A stretch of DNA of 64,000 nucleotides from an uncultured Planktomarina sp. (GCA_905182535.1 CAJJBZ010000001.1:248001-312000), one strand, 5' to 3'; counted from the stretch's first letter, positions 19,956-29,735 are shown. The notes: generated from the sequence alone by a model not told the origin. Program-made: numbers and translations.

Positions 19956-20632
19956 TGCAGTTGTCGAGCTACCAAAACGCGACTGAGATGATGCAGGCTT
20001 TGGCGGAGAGATTGGCCAGTGAATTATCTTCAGTATTGGTTCAAAATGGTCAGGCAACACTTGCGGTTCCCGGTGGAAGCACACCAGGGCCTTTGTTTGA
20101 TATTCTAAGTAAGATCAATCTTGATTGGGCCAACATTACTGTTATGTTGACCGACGAACGCTGGGTGCCCACCGACAGTATAAGATCTAATACTGCATTA
20201 ATCAAAAACCGTCTTTTGGTGAATTCAGCAAGTGCCGCAAATTATGTAGCTTTGTATGAGCTGGGATGTAACCCAAAAGTTGGTGCTGAAACTTTGTCGC
20301 AGCGTGTCGCACCATATTTGCCTATTGATGTTTTAGTTTTGGGCATGGGCGCTGATTTGCATACCGCTTCATTGTTTCCCGGGGCTGTAGAATTAGCTTG
20401 GGCGCAGAGCTCAGAGGCGGCCGCCGTTGTGTCGATAGTGCCAGCTGGTGGAGACCTTGAGCCTCGCGTGACCCTGAGCGCCAATGTGCTTGCCACAGCC
20501 ATTTTTACCCATGTTTTGATCTTGGGTCATGAAAAGAAAGCGGCCTTAGCACGGGCTCAGATTTATTCACCCGCCGAGGCTCCGATTGCCCAGTTTCTGC
20601 CAAATGCCACTGTGCATTGGTGCCCAAGTTAG
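19952..20632 (+). CDS. pgl: 6-phosphogluconolactonase
   Basis: Pgl hydrolyses 6-phosphogluconolactone made by Zwf. LAVPGGSTPGPLFDIL, the VMLTDERWVP motif and VLVLGMGADLHTASLFPG are diagnostic for the DevB/SOL family. The usual histidine of GMGxDGHxAS is at the same place (DLHTAS), with leucine replacing the glycine before it. The protein is intact at 226 residues. Overlap with zwf and a 9-base gap to pgi indicate one operon. Confidence 0.93.
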   Translation: MMQLSSYQNATEMMQALAERLASELSSVLVQNGQATLAVPGGSTPGPLFDILSKINLDWANITVMLTDERWVPTDSIRSNTALIKNRLLVNSASAANYVALYELGCNPKVGAETLSQRVAPYLPIDVLVLGMGADLHTASLFPGAVELAWAQSSEAAAVVSIVPAGGDLEPRVTLSANVLATAIFTHVLILGHEKKAALARAQIYSPAEAPIAQFLPNATVHWCPS

Positions 20633-20641
20633 GAATAGTTT

Positions 20642-22235
20642 ATGTTTGCGGCCTTGAAAGCAAAATACGCGGCGGTCAGAGATCGCAAAATCACAACGTT
20701 GTTTGATGCAAGTCGGGCACATCAGTTTGCAGTACAAACTGATGGATTATTTTTTGATTATTCAAAAACTAATATCGACAGTGAAACCCTTGCGCTGCTG
20801 CTTGAGCTGACTAAATTAACAGGGCTTTCGAACATGCGGGCGGCGATGTTCTCTGGTAAAAAAATCAATATCACCGAAGACCGTGCGGTTTTACATACCG
20901 CCCTGCGCCGGTCTTCTGGAGCTGTTACAGTTGATGGTCAAGATGTGATGCCCAACGTGCTGGCCACCCGTGCGCGGATGATGAAATTTTCCGAAGGGGT
21001 GTGCAGCGGCACTATCCAAGGGCAGGGTGGAGCCTATACCGATATTGTGAACATCGGCATTGGTGGTTCAGATCTCGGACCCGCAATGGCCTATCTTGCG
21101 TTGAAACCCTACTCACAAGGACCAAAAGTACATTATGTCAGCAATGTGGACGGCGCGCATGTGACGGATGTTTTAGCAGGACTTGATGCACAGACTACAT
21201 TGGTGGTTGTAGCCTCCAAAACCTTCACGACCATTGAGACCCTCACTAATGCCGAAACAGCATTGCGCTGGATGGGACAGAGCGTGGCTAACCCCGCGGA
21301 TCAATTTGTAGCCCTCAGCACCGCTGATGATAAAACTGCAGCCTTTGGCATCAGTCCTGATCGGGTCTTTGGCTTTGAGGATTGGGTTGGGGGGCGTTAT
21401 TCACTCTGGGGGCCGATTGGTCTGAGTCTTGCACTCGCGATCGGCTCCGATAATTTCACCGCTCTTTTGAACGGTGCGGCGGCGATGGATGATCATTTCC
21501 AGTCTGCTGATGGCACTAAAAACCTCCCGATAATGCTGGCTTTGGTTGGGATTTGGCACGCACAGGTCGCAGGCTATACCACCCGGGCAGTGCTGCCATA
21601 TGAGCAACGCTTGTCACGGTTTCCAGCCTATTTGCAGCAGCTTGAGATGGAATCCAACGGCAAGAGCGTGGGCATTGATGGTCAAGATTTAACTGTCCCC
21701 TCAGGCCCAATTGTATGGGGTGAGCCGGGGACCAATGGGCAGCATGCCTTTTACCAGCTGATCCATCAAGGCACCCATATCATCCCTTGCGAATTTATGA
21801 TTGCAAAGGTTGGACATGAGCCAAATCTGTCCCATCAGCATCAGCTTTTACAAGCCAATTGCTTGGCCCAGTCGCAGGCATTGATGCTTGGGCGTGACTT
21901 GGATGCAGCTCGTCGCTATTGCAGCCTCCAAAGGCTTTGAAGGGTCAGAGCTGGAGCGCCAAGCCCGCCACCGTGTATTCACGGGCAACCGGCCCTCCAC
22001 CACGTTGATCTATCCCAAATTGACGCCCTATTGTTTGGGACAGTTAATCGCACTCTATGAACATCGCGTCTTCGTTGAAGGTGTGATTTTGGGGATCAAT
22101 TCCTTTGATCAATGGGGGGTTGAGTTGGGCAAGGAATTGGCCACCGCTCTTGGTCCTGTGATTGCAGGCGCAGACCCCGGCCCTGAGAATGACCCCTCGA
22201 CCTTAAATTTAGTGTCAAAACTGACGCAAAGCTGA
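20642..22235 (+). CDS. pgi: Glucose-6-phosphate isomerase, frameshifted near 21915
   Basis: Pgi interconverts glucose-6-phosphate and fructose-6-phosphate. Seen are [16 protein letters not shown], the [13 protein letters not shown] block, [13 protein letters not shown], the catalytic glutamate in [11 protein letters not shown], and the histidine in [16 protein letters not shown]. The frame fails in GRDLDAAR and resumes in the next frame with [32 protein letters not shown] and [13 protein letters not shown], the normal C-terminal domain with its catalytic lysine. One extra C near 21915 explains it. Rejoined length is about 530 residues. Confidence 0.93.
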
Positions 22236-22237
22236 GG

Positions 22238-23327
22238 TTATAGCTCGATTACCTTTTTTTCTAGGGCTGATTTCTGGGCGGCTTGTCCTATGCGCACAGC
22301 CCAAATCCCGTCTTGGAGGCTCACTTCCGGAGAAAGCCTGCCCAATACCGCAGCTTGAAACCTTTGGTGTTGATAAAAGGTGGAGCCGTTGTGATCACCG
22401 GCAGCCAGCAACGCTGTTGGCACGGGCGTATTTATGCGTGTTGGGTTCATCGGACTGCGGGGGCTGACGATCAATTGCGGGATTGGGGCATCGCCCAGAT
22501 GCGCAGGCCAGAAACGGCCCGGCCCTGGCACAAGCGCCTCGATCTTGCCCTTTGGGGCCAACCACGCTCACCTCTTCTTGATAACGCGATCCTTCGGCAA
22601 ACATGCACAGTTCCAGCATCGCGCGCATGCGCCAGTTTCAAAATCCACAATGACATAACCGTTGTCGATAATATCTGATGTTTGACCGTCATAAACCTCG
22701 TCCAAATGGTTCACGTTCTGGCCCGCACTGGCCATGATCCGCACGGGTTCTGATTTGGTCAGCAAACGCATCAGATCAAAGAAGTGACAACATTTCTCAA
22801 CGAATGTGCCACCCGATTTGCTTGTTAAAGCGATTCCAATCACCAATTTTGGGCAGGAACGGAAACCGATGCTCACGGATGGTCAGCATTTTGATACCAC
22901 CAGTGATTTCTTGGGCCTGTGCGATGAGTGCGGCAACCGGGGGCATATAACGATATTCCATCGCCACCCAAACTTGACTTGGGTAGGACTGCGCAAATGA
23001 CTGAGCCAGCGCAAGATCTGCCGGATCGGTGAACAAGGGTTTTTCACATAGAATGGGCAGGGCACGTTGGGCGGCAATCTCGATAAGCTGAGGCATGTGG
23101 CAATGGTTTGGACTGACAATTACTAAGCAATCTAATGGGTCATGCGCCAAAAGCGTTTCAAGACTGTCGACCATCACAGCTTGGGGCAGGGTTTGTGCCG
23201 CAAGCGCCCGCATCTCTAAATCTGGTTCAAAAACCACTGAAATTTCGGCATCTTCTAGCAGAGCAATATTACGAATATGCTCACGGCCCATCATCCCACA
23301 GCCGATCAATCCATAGTTCAGTGTCAT
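22238..23327 (-). CDS. Gfo/Idh/MocA family oxidoreductase, two or more frameshifts
   Basis: An NAD(P)-dependent sugar or cyclitol dehydrogenase. The N-terminal Rossmann motif [13 protein letters not shown] and the CEKPLF motif with the conserved lysine are intact up to about 22825. The frame then changes: [18 protein letters not shown] follows (the catalytic histidine region of the family), then [20 protein letters not shown], then a further change near 22560-22620 to [13 protein letters not shown] and the C-terminus. Combined length is about 363 residues, normal. It lies 9 bases downstream of the GntR gene on the same strand and is likely in its regulon. The substrate may be a sugar handled with the divergent monooxygenase operon. 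Confidence 0.82.
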
Positions 23328-23336
23328 ATCATATCC

Positions 23337-24050
23337 TTATTTGATGCGGGCTACATAGCGTGCCACGTTTGGATCGTACCAATTGCGGGAAAACTCAAGA
23401 GGCTTGCCGGTATTTGCCCAAGCGATTCTTTCGACATATCCAGCTGTGTCGCCGGGACGCAGGCCAAATTGATCTACGCCCCAGTCCGGAACTGGCGCGA
23501 AAGTTACGTGATCCTCAGCGCGCACAATCCAAAAGCCAAACCGAGTTTGGTAGGTGTGATAAAGCGACTCTGACACCTCATGACGCGCAACAGAAGTGGC
23601 AACAGATCCGTCCAACCAAATCTCCTCCAAAGCTGCGGGACGATGGTCTAAAAATCGTAATCTGCGGAAGCGAAATCCTTGCGTATCGGGACCAAAATGG
23701 GGGGATTTTGGTGGCTTGGACAACCGGTCTACGGTGAGTAATTCTGCTGTTGGTAACCCAGCACCAGTGAGCGATTCTAATCTAAAAAAAGAATATAAAT
23801 TAGAGGCTTGTGGAGAAGAATTTACGTAATTACCTGAGCCATGCTTGGGTTGGATGAGGTCTTGTTTTTGCAACATTTGCAAGGCTTTGCGCAATGTACC
23901 AACCGCAACCCCAAACTCTGCCGCCATCTTCCGCTCTGTCGGCAGGCGTTCTCCACCCAAAAGCTGGCCAGCATGGATGCGCCGAGCAATGGCTTCGCTG
24001 ATCTGCACATAGGCTGGTAACGAGCCAGAATGTGGTGGGGTTTGCGTCAT
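23337..24050 (-). CDS. GntR family transcriptional regulator (HutC type)
   Basis: The N-terminal winged helix reads VQISEAIARRIHAGQLLGGERLPTERK in pieces, then FGVAVGTLRKALQMLQ and the wing KHGSGNYV. The rest is a UTRA ligand-binding domain (RLRFLDHRPAALEEIWLD, FAPVPDWGVDQFGL, EFSRNWYDPNVARYV). HutC-type proteins usually repress a linked catabolic operon and release DNA on binding a pathway intermediate. I start it at the ATG at 24050 (MTQTPPHSG); a start at 24071 adds seven residues. It is divergent from the monooxygenase operon, and an inverted repeat lies in between. Confidence 0.9.
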   Translation of the reverse strand: MTQTPPHSGSLPAYVQISEAIARRIHAGQLLGGERLPTERKMAAEFGVAVGTLRKALQMLQKQDLIQPKHGSGNYVNSSPQASNLYSFFRLESLTGAGLPTAELLTVDRLSKPPKSPHFGPDTQGFRFRRLRFLDHRPAALEEIWLDGSVATSVARHEVSESLYHTYQTRFGFWIVRAEDHVTFAPVPDWGVDQFGLRPGDTAGYVERIAWANTGKPLEFSRNWYDPNVARYVARIK

Positions 24051-24082
24051 AGATTTCCAGAATTGATACACTATTGATTTAT

Positions 24083-24102
24083 ATTTAAATGCGGGTTTAA
24101 AT
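24083..24102. promoter_or_regulatory. Candidate GntR operator
   Basis: ATTTAAA-TGCGGG-TTTAAAT is a perfect 7-base inverted repeat with a 6-base spacer. It lies in the 84-base gap between the divergent GntR and monooxygenase genes, where a local regulator would control both directions. Assignment to this regulator is an inference from position and symmetry. Confidence 0.45.
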
Positions 24103-24134
24103 GGATTAATGCAAGTAAAGTTTTTTATCTTCTC

Positions 24135-25293
24135 ATGAACATCGTTCCCATTACCTCCGCAGGGCTAAATGCTGCTGAAGTATCGTGGTTTTCAGCACTC
24201 TGTTCTGACGACTACCAATATTTGGGCCTGCCAGATGGGGCGCTGCGCTCATCTTGGGAGCATTGTAGTCAGATTGTACAAAAATCTGAGTCCAATGGAT
24301 TTCGCAACATCCTCTGTCCATCCTCTTATCAGGTAGGACAAGACACCCTGTCTTTCGTGGCAGGCTGTGCGCCGATCACTGACAAGATCAATATGCTGGC
24401 AGCCATCCGTTGTGGTGAGATGCAACCCATCATGTTGGCGCGCTCGGTGGCGACGCTGGACCACATGCTCAAGGGTCGGTTGACACTCAATGTTATCTCC
24501 TCAGATTTCCCTGGTCAAAAAGAACCAAGCCCTTATCGCTATCAGCGATCTCGTGAAGTAGTCCAAATCTTGAAACAGGCTTGGACCCAAGACGAGATCA
24601 ACTTTAATGGTGAGATCTACAATTTTGAGGGGGTCAGCACAGAGCCTGCGCGACCTTATCAGAAAAATGGTGGGCCTTTGCTGTATTTTGGTGGTTATTC
24701 ACCCGATGCTATTGAGCTTTGTGCGGAGCATTGCGACGTGTATTTGATGTGGCCAGAGAGCAAAGAGCGATCTCGCCAATAGGATGCTTGCAGTTAATAC
24801 TCGCGCCAAGGCGCATGGCCGCACGCTCGATTACGGGTTGAGGGTGCATATGATCGTCCGTGACACGGAGGCTGAGGCACGAGAGTTTGCTCGCGAATTG
24901 GTTTCAAAGTTGGATGATGAGACCGGCAGTGCAATCCGTGACCGCGCCCTTGATAGCGGCTCTTTGGGCGTATCGCGACAAGCGCGCAACCGAGATTTGG
25001 CCGATATGGAAGGTTTCATTGAACCGCATCTCTGGACCGGAGTAGGACGCGCCCGTTCCGGCTGTGGGGCCGCATTAGTGGGATCTGCAGATCAAGTTTT
25101 GTCCGAAATAGAAGCCTATCAGAAAATGGGCATGCGCTCCTTTATATTTTCAGGATATCCACATCTTGACGAATGTGACTATGTGGGAAAATTGGTTTTA
25201 CCCGAATTGAAAACTTGTTCGCTGCCGCATGAATATGGCCGTGTGCCGACTGAAACGCCTGCAACACCCCTAGGAAATGGACCCCGCCGATAA
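24135..25293 (+). CDS. SsuD-like flavin-dependent monooxygenase (LLM family), frameshifted near 24775
   Basis: A two-component FMNH2-dependent monooxygenase of the bacterial luciferase fold. It aligns by eye with alkanesulfonate monooxygenase SsuD: VSWFSALCSDDYQYLG at the N-terminus, MLAAIRCGEMQPIMLARSVA, TLDHMLKGRLTLNVIS, LLYFGGYSPDAIELCAEHCD, and the C-terminal FSGYPHLDEC. SsuD relatives split the C-S bond of sulfonates to give sulfite and an aldehyde; the sulfoquinovose monooxygenase SmoC belongs to this family. The frame breaks after WPESKERS and resumes at MLAVNTRAKAHGRTLDYGLR; full length is about 386 residues. The stop overlaps the aldo-keto reductase start (TAATG). Sulfonate use is an inference supported by the neighbours. 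Confidence 0.85.
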
Positions 25294-26177
25294 TGGAACG
25301 TATTTCTCTTAATAATGACGTCACGCTGAGCCGGCTGATCTATGGTATGTGGCGTCTTTCGGATGACACCGATACCAGTCCATCACATGTTCAGGCTAAA
25401 ATCGAAGCTTGTTTGGCGCAGGGTATCACGACGATGGATCAAGCTGATATTTATGGCGGATACGAGGCGGAAGAGGTTCTGGGTAATGCTCTCCGCGCCG
25501 CGCCGCAGGTGCGTGACCAGATCGAAATTGTGACCAAATGCGATATTGTTGTGGGGGCAGGACGGTATGCCAATACGCAAGTCAAGCATTACGATACTTC
25601 GGCTGCTCATATTTCTGCGTCAGTTGATCACTCGCTGCGTTTAATGGACACGGATCACATTGATTTACTGCTGATACACCGTCCTGATCCGCTTATGAAC
25701 CACCACGAGACGGGTGCAGCACTAGATGCTGCAATAGCATCTGGCAAGGCGTTGAGTGTCGGAGTATCAAATTTTCGCCCTCATGATTGGAATTTGCTAC
25801 AATCTGCGATGGAAACACCACTTGTCACCAACCAGATTGAAATGAGTGTGCTGGAAAATAGTTCCTTTACCAATGGTGATTTGGCATTTCTGCAAGAGCG
25901 TGACATTCCACCCATGGCATGGTCACCCTTGGCGGGTGGTTTATTATTTTCAGATGAAAACCCAGCTTTGTTGTCTCTTTTAACTGAAATAGGAAACGGC
26001 GATGCTGCTTCATCCAGTGTCGCATGGCTGTTGGCCCACCCAGCCCGCATAATGCCAATTTTGGGAACAAATAGTTTGAGTCGGATTAAAGCGCTTTCGC
26101 GGAGTTGCTCGTTACCGATGGATCGCGAAACATGGTTTAAAATTTATACTACTGCCCTCGGTCATGAGGTAGCCTAA
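25293..26177 (+). CDS. Aldo-keto reductase
   Basis: An NADPH-dependent (beta/alpha)8 oxidoreductase of the YdhF-like group. The catalytic tetrad is visible: aspartate and tyrosine in MDQADIYGGYEAEEVLG, lysine in EIVTKCDI and histidine in LLLIHRPDPLM. SVGVSNFRPHDW and VTNQIEMSV form the substrate and nicotinamide sites, and PILGTNSLSRI near residue 260 contacts NADPH. It is 294 residues, intact. It sits between a sulfonate-type monooxygenase and a flavin reductase, the same trio as SmoC, SmoB and SmoA of the oxidative sulfoquinovose route, in which the reductase turns 6-oxo-glucose to glucose. The identity of this substrate is inferred only from context. Confidence 0.9.
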   Translation: MERISLNNDVTLSRLIYGMWRLSDDTDTSPSHVQAKIEACLAQGITTMDQADIYGGYEAEEVLGNALRAAPQVRDQIEIVTKCDIVVGAGRYANTQVKHYDTSAAHISASVDHSLRLMDTDHIDLLLIHRPDPLMNHHETGAALDAAIASGKALSVGVSNFRPHDWNLLQSAMETPLVTNQIEMSVLENSSFTNGDLAFLQERDIPPMAWSPLAGGLLFSDENPALLSLLTEIGNGDAASSSVAWLLAHPARIMPILGTNSLSRIKALSRSCSLPMDRETWFKIYTTALGHEVA

Positions 26178-26179
26178 AA

Positions 26180-26734
26180 TTGCAGATTAAATTGGACAAA
26201 TTGGTTCCTAGACCTGAAGAAAGCTTGCGGGAGTTCAGGGTCGCTCTGGGACAGTTTGCAACAGGGATTACAATTATAACCTGTTGTTATAAGGGGATTC
26301 CCATGGGTATTGTAGCCAATAGCTTCGCTAGTGTGTCAATGGATCCGCCGCTAGTTTTGTGGTCACCAGCCAAAGTGTCACGACGGTATAACGCTTTTAT
26401 AACAGCGCAAAATTATTCCATACATATACTTAGCAACAAGCAAAAGCATATTTGTGACGCGTTTTCTAAGGCCGCTAGAGCCTTCGATGGCTTGGACTGG
26501 AAAACTAACAAAGATGGTGTGCCAATTCTATCTAATTGTCTCGCTAGAATTGATTGTCATCAATATGCTCAGTATCCGGGTGGTGACCATACAATTATAG
26601 TTGGGCATGTTGATTGTTTTGATTATACGGCTGGTGAACCGCTTATTTTTCAACAAGGGAATTTCAGTAATATAAAGGTTTCAAAAGCTTCAATTGACCA
26701 ATTAGTTGCAACAAAAGAGAGTGCAGCTATATGA
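26180..26734 (+). CDS. Flavin reductase (FMN-binding, RutF/HpaC-like)
   Basis: This family reduces FMN with NAD(P)H to feed a two-component monooxygenase. The core reads LREFRVALGQFATGITIIT, GIVANSFASVSMDPPLVLW and YSIHILSNKQKHICDAFS, then a GGDHTIIVGHVD strand, typical of split-barrel flavin reductases. At 184 residues it is a full-length member. Start is a TTG at 26180, only 2 bases after the aldo-keto reductase stop; a GAGGT lies about 10 bases before it, and no ATG lies nearby in frame. The likely partner is the SsuD-like enzyme two genes upstream. The gene is AT-richer than the two before it. Confidence 0.88.
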   Translation: MQIKLDKLVPRPEESLREFRVALGQFATGITIITCCYKGIPMGIVANSFASVSMDPPLVLWSPAKVSRRYNAFITAQNYSIHILSNKQKHICDAFSKAARAFDGLDWKTNKDGVPILSNCLARIDCHQYAQYPGGDHTIIVGHVDCFDYTAGEPLIFQQGNFSNIKVSKASIDQLVATKESAAI

Positions 26735-27318
26735 TTTTTATGATCGAAATACTAAAACCTCTTCAGTTTTTTAACGATATTGCAGGCAAAGTTGGTCGAT
26801 CTATTTCGGTAATTGCTTTAGCGTTAATGGTATTTATAATTTTATTGCAGGTATTTTGTCGCTATATTTTAAACAATGCACTCCCGTGGCCTGACGAAGC
26901 TGCACGTTTTTTAATGCTATGGTTAACTGGCTTAATGGCTCCAATAGCGTTAAGGCAAAGTGGATTTGTGGCAATTGATACTTTGCACCGGTTTCTACCT
27001 CGCCGTGGTGTATCTCTTCTCGCACTTATTTTAGCCTTAACTTCACTAATAGTGCTTTCGGTAGCTGTTCAATTAGGTTGGAAACATGTCAACTCTGGCT
27101 GGCTTTTTTCCAGTGCGTCGTTAAAAGTCCCATTGCAATTAATTGGTTTCAAAATGATTAAGATGAAACTTGCTTGGATGTATCTCTCTATGTTTGTGGG
27201 AGTGGCGCTCATGATTGCCGTAAACATTGAGATGATACTTCGGCAACTTATAGTTTTGGGTGACAAAAATACAAAACTTAGACCTATTCCTAACCTTGAA
27301 ATTGAAAAGGTAGAATGA
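26731..27318 (+). CDS. dctQ: TRAP transporter small membrane subunit DctQ
   Basis: DctQ is the four-helix small membrane subunit of a tripartite ATP-independent periplasmic transporter. Four hydrophobic segments are visible in 195 residues, with the family motifs LLQVFCRYILNNALPWPDEAAR in two parts and SGFVAIDTL. It overlaps the flavin reductase by 4 bases and dctM by 4 bases, which ties transport to the monooxygenase enzymes in one transcript. The charged C-terminal tail is cytoplasmic. Confidence 0.92.
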   Translation: MIFMIEILKPLQFFNDIAGKVGRSISVIALALMVFIILLQVFCRYILNNALPWPDEAARFLMLWLTGLMAPIALRQSGFVAIDTLHRFLPRRGVSLLALILALTSLIVLSVAVQLGWKHVNSGWLFSSASLKVPLQLIGFKMIKMKLAWMYLSMFVGVALMIAVNIEMILRQLIVLGDKNTKLRPIPNLEIEKVE

Positions 27319-28607
27319 TGTTACTTTGGTTTCTACCGTTATTTTTGTTATTTCTTCTCATTGGTTTACCAGTTTTTTTTGGTTTATTAGCTGCGCCCGG
27401 CCTTTTATTATGGTTGAGTGGTCAAGAACGAGACATTGGCCTTCTTTATAGAAACGTCTACAACGGGATAGACAGCTTCCCATTAATGGCTATCCCGTTT
27501 TTTATGCTTGCAGGGGAGCTGATGAACCGTGGCGGTATTACAAGTAGGCTTGTGGAATTTGCGCAAGCGATGATGGGTCACTTGCGAGGCGGATTAGCTC
27601 ACGTAAATATTTTATCGTCAATGTTATTTGCAGGTTTATCAGGCTCAGCGGTTGCAGACACATCAGCTTTGGGGTCCATGTTGATCCCGGCTATGGAAAA
27701 ACAAGGCTATACACGGCGGTTTGCAGCAGCAATTACCGCAGCCAGCTCAGTTATTGGGCCAATTATACCGCCTTCAGGCATTATGATAATCTATGCATAT
27801 GTAATGGGTGAAAGCGTTGCTGCCTTGTTCTTAGCAGGGATAGTTCCAGGAATAATGGTTGGCCTCGGATTAATGATGACTGTAAAAGTTATGGCTGACC
27901 GGTACAATTTTCCAGTTGCTAGTGCGAAGTACACATGGAATGAACGTGGGCAAGCAAGTCTAAAAGCTTTTTTTCCACTTTTAACACCTATTATTATTCT
28001 GGGTGGGATACTTGGTGGTATTTTTACTCCAACTGAGGCTGCAGCGGTTGCGGTAGGATATGCCACATTTATAGGTTTATTTGTGCTGAAATCTCTTCGC
28101 TTTAGCGATCTTCCAAATGTACTTACAAAAGCGGCAATGACATCATCAGTTGTTTTGCTTTTAGTTGGTGGTGCAATGGCATTTAAAACCGTGGTTAGCC
28201 TTAGTCATGCCCCAGAAATTCTTGCTGCTTACATTGTCTCACTCTCAAACAATCCTCTGGTTCTATTATTTTTAATTAATATTCTGCTATTTATAGTAGG
28301 GATGTTTTTAGATGCTGGCCCCGCAATTATTATATTGGGACCTATTTTGGGCCCAATATTTATTAGCCTAGGCGTAGACCCTATTCATTTCGCAATAATT
28401 ATGAGTGTCAATTTAACAGTTGGCCTTGCAACACCGCCTATGGGCCTGGTTCTTTTCGTAGCTTCATCTGTTTCAGGTGAACGTGTAGAAGCAATCGCTA
28501 GAGCCATTATGCCATTCCTTTTGGTTGAAATTATTGTGATTTTTTTAATCACCTATATTCCAGCCATTTCGATGACGATCCCACGCTTAACGGGGTTCGT
28601 GAATTAA
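27315..28607 (+). CDS. dctM: TRAP transporter large membrane subunit DctM
   Basis: DctM is the large sodium-coupled transport subunit, with about 12 helices in 430 residues. Family motifs include PLMAIPFFMLAGELMNRGGI, LSSMLFAGLSGSAVADTSALG, SSVIGPIIPPSGIMIIYA and TPTEAAAVAVGYA. All are intact. It lies between dctQ (4-base overlap) and dctP (30-base gap with a GGGAGG ribosome site). Substrate is set by the DctP protein. Confidence 0.95.
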   Translation: MMLLWFLPLFLLFLLIGLPVFFGLLAAPGLLLWLSGQERDIGLLYRNVYNGIDSFPLMAIPFFMLAGELMNRGGITSRLVEFAQAMMGHLRGGLAHVNILSSMLFAGLSGSAVADTSALGSMLIPAMEKQGYTRRFAAAITAASSVIGPIIPPSGIMIIYAYVMGESVAALFLAGIVPGIMVGLGLMMTVKVMADRYNFPVASAKYTWNERGQASLKAFFPLLTPIIILGGILGGIFTPTEAAAVAVGYATFIGLFVLKSLRFSDLPNVLTKAAMTSSVVLLLVGGAMAFKTVVSLSHAPEILAAYIVSLSNNPLVLLFLINILLFIVGMFLDAGPAIIILGPILGPIFISLGVDPIHFAIIMSVNLTVGLATPPMGLVLFVASSVSGERVEAIARAIMPFLLVEIIVIFLITYIPAISMTIPRLTGFVN

Positions 28608-28637
28608 CCTAAACAGCAAAAATCTAGGGAGGATAAT

Positions 28638-29694
28638 ATGCTAAAAGGTACAATAAAGTCGCTAATATCGGCGGCAATTCTGGTAACTGGTGCTGTCTCA
28701 GTACAGGCAGCCGATTTCACAATTCGCGCTACAGCGAATTCGAATGAAAACGATGAAGACTATGATGGTCTAGTTGTATTCAAAAACTTCGTTGAAAGTG
28801 CTTCGAACGGAGCTATCGAGGTAGAACTGTTTATCGGTACTCAGCTTTGCTCAAAAGGTGCAGAGTGTTTGCAGGGTGTAGCCGATGGTTCAATTGATGT
28901 GTATATTTCAACATCTGGTGGTGCCGCAGGCATCTTCCCATATGTACAAGTGTTAGATTTACCTTATTTAATGGCAGATGATCGGGTTGCAGAGCATGTA
29001 TTATCAGGCGACTTTACCCGTACGTAGAAAAATGGCTCTGGATAATTCCGGTGGAAAAATTCGCCTAATGACAATTGGTAATACCGGTGGATGGCGTAAT
29101 TTTGCTAACACAAAGCGTCGCGTTCAAAGCCCTGATGACATGGCTGGTTTGAAGATCCGCACAGTAGTAGCAGATCTTCCACAAGAATTAGTCAAAGCCC
29201 TTGGTGCCTCTCCTACACCCATTCCGTGGCCTGAGCTGTTTACTTCCTTTCAAACAGGCGTTGTCGAAGGTTCTAAAAACGGCATAACTGACATTATGGG
29301 TATGAAATTTCCCGATGCTGGATTGCAATACGTAACGCTAGACGGTCATGCATATATGGGTGCTCTTTGGTGGATGTCGAATGATAAGTTTATGTCAATG
29401 CCAGCTGAAATGCGCACAATCATAGTTGACGGTTTTGCTCAATTGCAGCAGGCAACCTTTGCGTCTCCTAAACGAAAATCAATTCAGGCATACGCTGACT
29501 TTGTTTTGGGTGGTGGTGATCTGTATGTTCCAACACCAGCTGAAAAAGGAGCGTTTAAAGACGCCGCAGCTCCGGTCTATGATTGGTTTAAGTCAAACGT
29601 CGAGGGTGGCGAGGCAATATTTGATGCTTTAACTTCTGCTGTTGCAAAAGCAGAATCTGAGCTCAATGCAGGTCGTGCAGCTGATATTCAATAA
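28638..29694 (+). CDS. dctP: TRAP transporter substrate-binding protein DctP, frameshifted near 29022
   Basis: A periplasmic solute receptor with a signal peptide (MLKGTIKSLISAAILVTGAV, cut after VQA). The conserved arginine that pairs with an acidic ligand group is in AGLKIRTVVADLPQ, and VVEGSKNGITDI and ALWWMSNDKF line the cleft. An LCSKGAEC element near residue 75 has two cysteines that may form a disulfide. The frame stops at 29025 after SGDFTR and continues in the next frame with MALDNSGGKIRLMTIGNTGG. Rejoined length is about 350 residues. TRAP receptors bind acids and, in known cases, sulfonates such as isethionate and DHPS, which fits the sulfonate idea but does not prove it. Confidence 0.88.
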
Positions 29695-29704
29695 AATTGA
29701 AAAA

Positions 29705-29735
29705 CATGTCGCGCAGGCAACACTTGCGCGGCATG
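29705..29735. terminator. Hairpin downstream of dctP
   Basis: An 11-base-pair stem (CATGTCGCGCA with TGCGCGGCATG, one G-T pair) and a 9-base loop lie ten bases after the dctP stop. It lacks a following T run, so it may end the TRAP operon weakly or protect the transcript 3' end. It sits between convergent genes. Confidence 0.5.

Noticed and set aside
22238-23130. Several separate small genes on both strands in the first Gfo/Idh region
   Set aside because: The minus-strand pieces join into one dehydrogenase; the plus-strand frames are shadows.
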